64,000 nucleotides of DNA, taken from positions 361,969-425,968 of the forward strand of contig NZ_JABYQT010000004.1 in assembly GCF_020075495.1 (NCBI RefSeq), written 5' to 3'. The DNA comes from Vreelandella aquamarina (GTDB taxonomy: Bacteria; Pseudomonadota; Gammaproteobacteria; Pseudomonadales; Halomonadaceae). The translations under genes were made by a program, and so were the position numbers. Below are positions 62,120 to 64,000 of the stretch, piece by piece; positions within the stretch are counted from its first letter, which is position 1, and every line of letters starts with the position of its first letter. Under the pieces are notes generated by a model, which worked only from the letters and a program-made list of their open reading frames with translations, had not been told where the DNA came from and did not search any database.

Positions 62120-64000
62120 ATGATCAGTAAAATGTCTATGCGCAAGGTGGCGATTACCTTATGTCTCGCTATTGTTACCCTCATGCTGTCCGGTATGGTA
62201 GCACTGCCGGTAGCGGCGGAAGAGGCCATAGAACGGTTCGAGGTTGATATTACGGTAAAGCCCGATTCCTCGGTGGAAATCACCGAGACGATCCGTGTTA
62301 ATGCCGAGGGCGAGCAGATTCAACGTGGGATCTTTCGCGATATTCCAACTGTCCTGAGCGGCGAGGGCAGACGCCGCGTGAGGCAGACGCTTGATGTGCT
62401 CTCAGTGAAGCGCGATGGAGAGCGCGAAAGCTACACGGTCGATGCATTGAGTACCGGCAAGCGTATCCGGATCGGACGCGCCAGTGCCACCCTGCCGCAT
62501 GGCACGCACACCTACGAGATACGCTATCGAATCGATCGGGCGGCTCGTATGTTCCAAGAGCACGATGAACTCTACTGGAATGTGACTGGAAACTTCTGGA
62601 TGTTTCCGATTCTAGAGGCATCGGCACTCGTCACACTGCCCGCCGATGCCGAGATCCGTGAGCTTGACGTCTTTACCGGACGTCACGGGGCGACCGAAAA
62701 AGCGGCACACATGGAGCAGCTCAAGGATAACGTCGCTCGTTTTGATATAACACAACCGCTGGCGGTTAAGGAGGGCATGACGGTTGCCGTATCCTTTGAA
62801 AAAGGAACGCTGCGTTCTCCTGATTTCGCTCATGAAATGCTCTACTGGTTGTCGGACTACCGAGAGGTGGTCGGGCCGACCGCTTTGCTTCTAGTGGTCT
62901 TCCTCTATTTCTTCTGTGCTTGGTATCGAGTCGGCCGAGGCCCCGCCAAGGGCACCATCATTCCTCGCTTCTATCCGCCGGCACGGTTTTCTCCTGCGCT
63001 GATCCACTTTGTCTATTATAAGGGGCGCTGGGAAAAGGACGGCTGGACCGCTTTTTCTGCTGCCTTGGTGTCATTGGCCGTCAAGGGGTTGGTGACCCTC
63101 GACCAGGAGGGCAAGAAGGCGATGACGATAGAGACGACAGGCAAGGTGCCCGACTCGCTTCCCCCGGGCGAACGAGTCGTTTTCGATTTCCTGCGCGAAA
63201 AAAGTCCGGTCACTACCGATGCCAAGCATGGGGGGGCTATCCAGCGCACAAAGTCTCGTTTTATATCAGCGCTGAAAAATGAGAATCGTTCGGTGTTCTT
63301 CACCAGCAACTGGGGCTATACCCTCTTCGGCTTGGCGCTGTTTGTTGTGTCGATACTCCAGATGCTCTATTTCAACGTGTTGGAATTCGGTGTGTTCATC
63401 TTCATGTTGCTCTCTTGCATACCACTTTTGCTCTTATTGCTGGTCATGAAGTGGGCGAGGCGGAAGCCACTTGTAGTTAGTTTGGCGGTGGGTGCCATCG
63501 TGGCAATGGCGATATTCAGTTACTTGAAATACTTGATCGGCATTTATCATGTGGTCGGGATGGATTTGATTTTCATTGCCCTTTTGTTGAGTTTGGCGAT
63601 CAGTATCATCTTCGGTATTTACATGGGGGCGCATACCCTGCAAGGACGCAAGGTCATGGACGAAATCGAAGGTTTCAAGATGTATCTTGAAACCGCAGAG
63701 AAAGAGCGACTCAACTTCCGTGACGAGCCAGATATGACGGTGTTGCGCTATGAGGCGGTATTACCCTACGCCATGGCACTTGGTGTCGAGAAGCCCTGGA
63801 CGGAGCGCTTCGAGAATGATCTGACACGACACGCGATCAGCGACGTCGAGTCGGATTACCGGCCTCATTGGTATAGCGGGGACGGTTTCACCTCGGAGCG
63901 TCTTTCTCCGAGCATGAGTGGCATCACCACAGGCGTCACGTCGGCCATGATGGCAGCGCAGCCCGCCTCTTCCTCTAGCTCCGGCTTTTCGAGCGGCAGC
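62120..64000 (+). CDS. DUF2207 membrane protein, runs off the window
   Basis: At least 627 residues, open at the right edge. Signal peptide (MISKMSMRKVAITLCLAIVT to VAAEEA), then the extracytoplasmic DUF2207 domain (ERFEVDITVKPDSSVEITETIRV, IQRGIFRDIPT, ELYWNVTGNFWMFPI), a membrane helix near residue 255 (PTALLLVVFLYFFCAWYRVGRGP), a soluble domain and four more helices (about 400-510). The C-terminal stretch is rich in Ser and Gly (SSSSSSGFSSGS), typical of the family's low-complexity tail. GGAG lies before the ATG. It is 34 bases after lemA, so likely co-transcribed. Confidence 0.9.
   Translation, partial: MISKMSMRKVAITLCLAIVTLMLSGMVALPVAAEEAIERFEVDITVKPDSSVEITETIRVNAEGEQIQRGIFRDIPTVLSGEGRRRVRQTLDVLSVKRDGERESYTVDALSTGKRIRIGRASATLPHGTHTYEIRYRIDRAARMFQEHDELYWNVTGNFWMFPILEASALVTLPADAEIRELDVFTGRHGATEKAAHMEQLKDNVARFDITQPLAVKEGMTVAVSFEKGTLRSPDFAHEMLYWLSDYREVVGPTALLLVVFLYFFCAWYRVGRGPAKGTIIPRFYPPARFSPALIHFVYYKGRWEKDGWTAFSAALVSLAVKGLVTLDQEGKKAMTIETTGKVPDSLPPGERVVFDFLREKSPVTTDAKHGGAIQRTKSRFISALKNENRSVFFTSNWGYTLFGLALFVVSILQMLYFNVLEFGVFIFMLLSCIPLLLLLLVMKWARRKPLVVSLAVGAIVAMAIFSYLKYLIGIYHVVGMDLIFIALLLSLAISIIFGIYMGAHTLQGRKVMDEIEGFKMYLETAEKERLNFRDEPDMTVLRYEAVLPYAMALGVEKPWTERFENDLTRHAISDVESDYRPHWYSGDGFTSERLSPSMSGITTGVTSAMMAAQPASSSSSGFSSGS

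Overview
The window looks like a chromosomal segment of a GC-rich gammaproteobacterium, most likely a halophile of the Halomonadaceae. This rests on gene content only: TRAP and AbgT transporters, PntAB, KatG, a DUF2243/CtaG pair, several LysR and MocR regulators, and type VI secretion (T6SS) effector cargo. Species cannot be fixed from the sequence alone.

1-5 kb: the end of a TRAP solute-binding gene, a tRNA-Arg(CCG), then a minus-strand run of five genes that looks like an accessory island. It encodes a DUF2201-like protein with a degenerate HEXXH, a WYL regulator, a gamma-glutamylcyclotransferase-like protein, an OGFr-domain protein and a JAMM/MPN protease. 5-36.8 kb: mostly ordinary metabolism, transport and regulation. 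It holds a YihY membrane protein, an HxlR regulator divergent from an NAD(P)-binding oxidoreductase, a TonB siderophore receptor with a Fur-like site, a response regulator with Glu in place of the phosphoacceptor Asp, a patatin, an AbgT/M20 pair with a LysR gene, and a PAS-GGDEF-EAL protein paired with an RsbQ-like hydrolase. It continues with pseudoazurin, a lone B12-type binding protein behind a cobalamin riboswitch, DUF2243/CtaG, agmatinase, an HpxO-like urate hydroxylase, an Nramp-like transporter lacking the usual metal motifs, a MocR regulator, pntAB and katG.

36.9-61.4 kb is the most unusual part: an orphan T6SS effector/immunity island without secretion-apparatus genes. It starts with vgrG, a DUF4123 adaptor and a 1081-residue putative effector (system A). 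Next come six tandem genes for secreted Sel1-repeat proteins, joined by TGATG or TGATGATG overlaps, as candidate A immunity proteins. After them lie copies of a second gene family (system B), two-helix membrane proteins with near-identical ends and a hypervariable membrane core, each preceded by the 3' tail of a lost B toxin. The array is broken by an IS5-family element, an IS3-family remnant, toxin fragments, a chimeric gene joining a Sel1 leader to a B-toxin C-terminal half, a spare A-toxin tail with its own Sel1 gene, and a segmental duplication.

61.5-64 kb: a LemA gene and a DUF2207 membrane protein gene that runs off the window end.

The T6SS island reads as a record of toxin-module replacement. 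New toxin 3' ends with their immunity genes appear to have arrived by recombination, while old immunity genes were kept and duplicated and old toxins decayed to tails.
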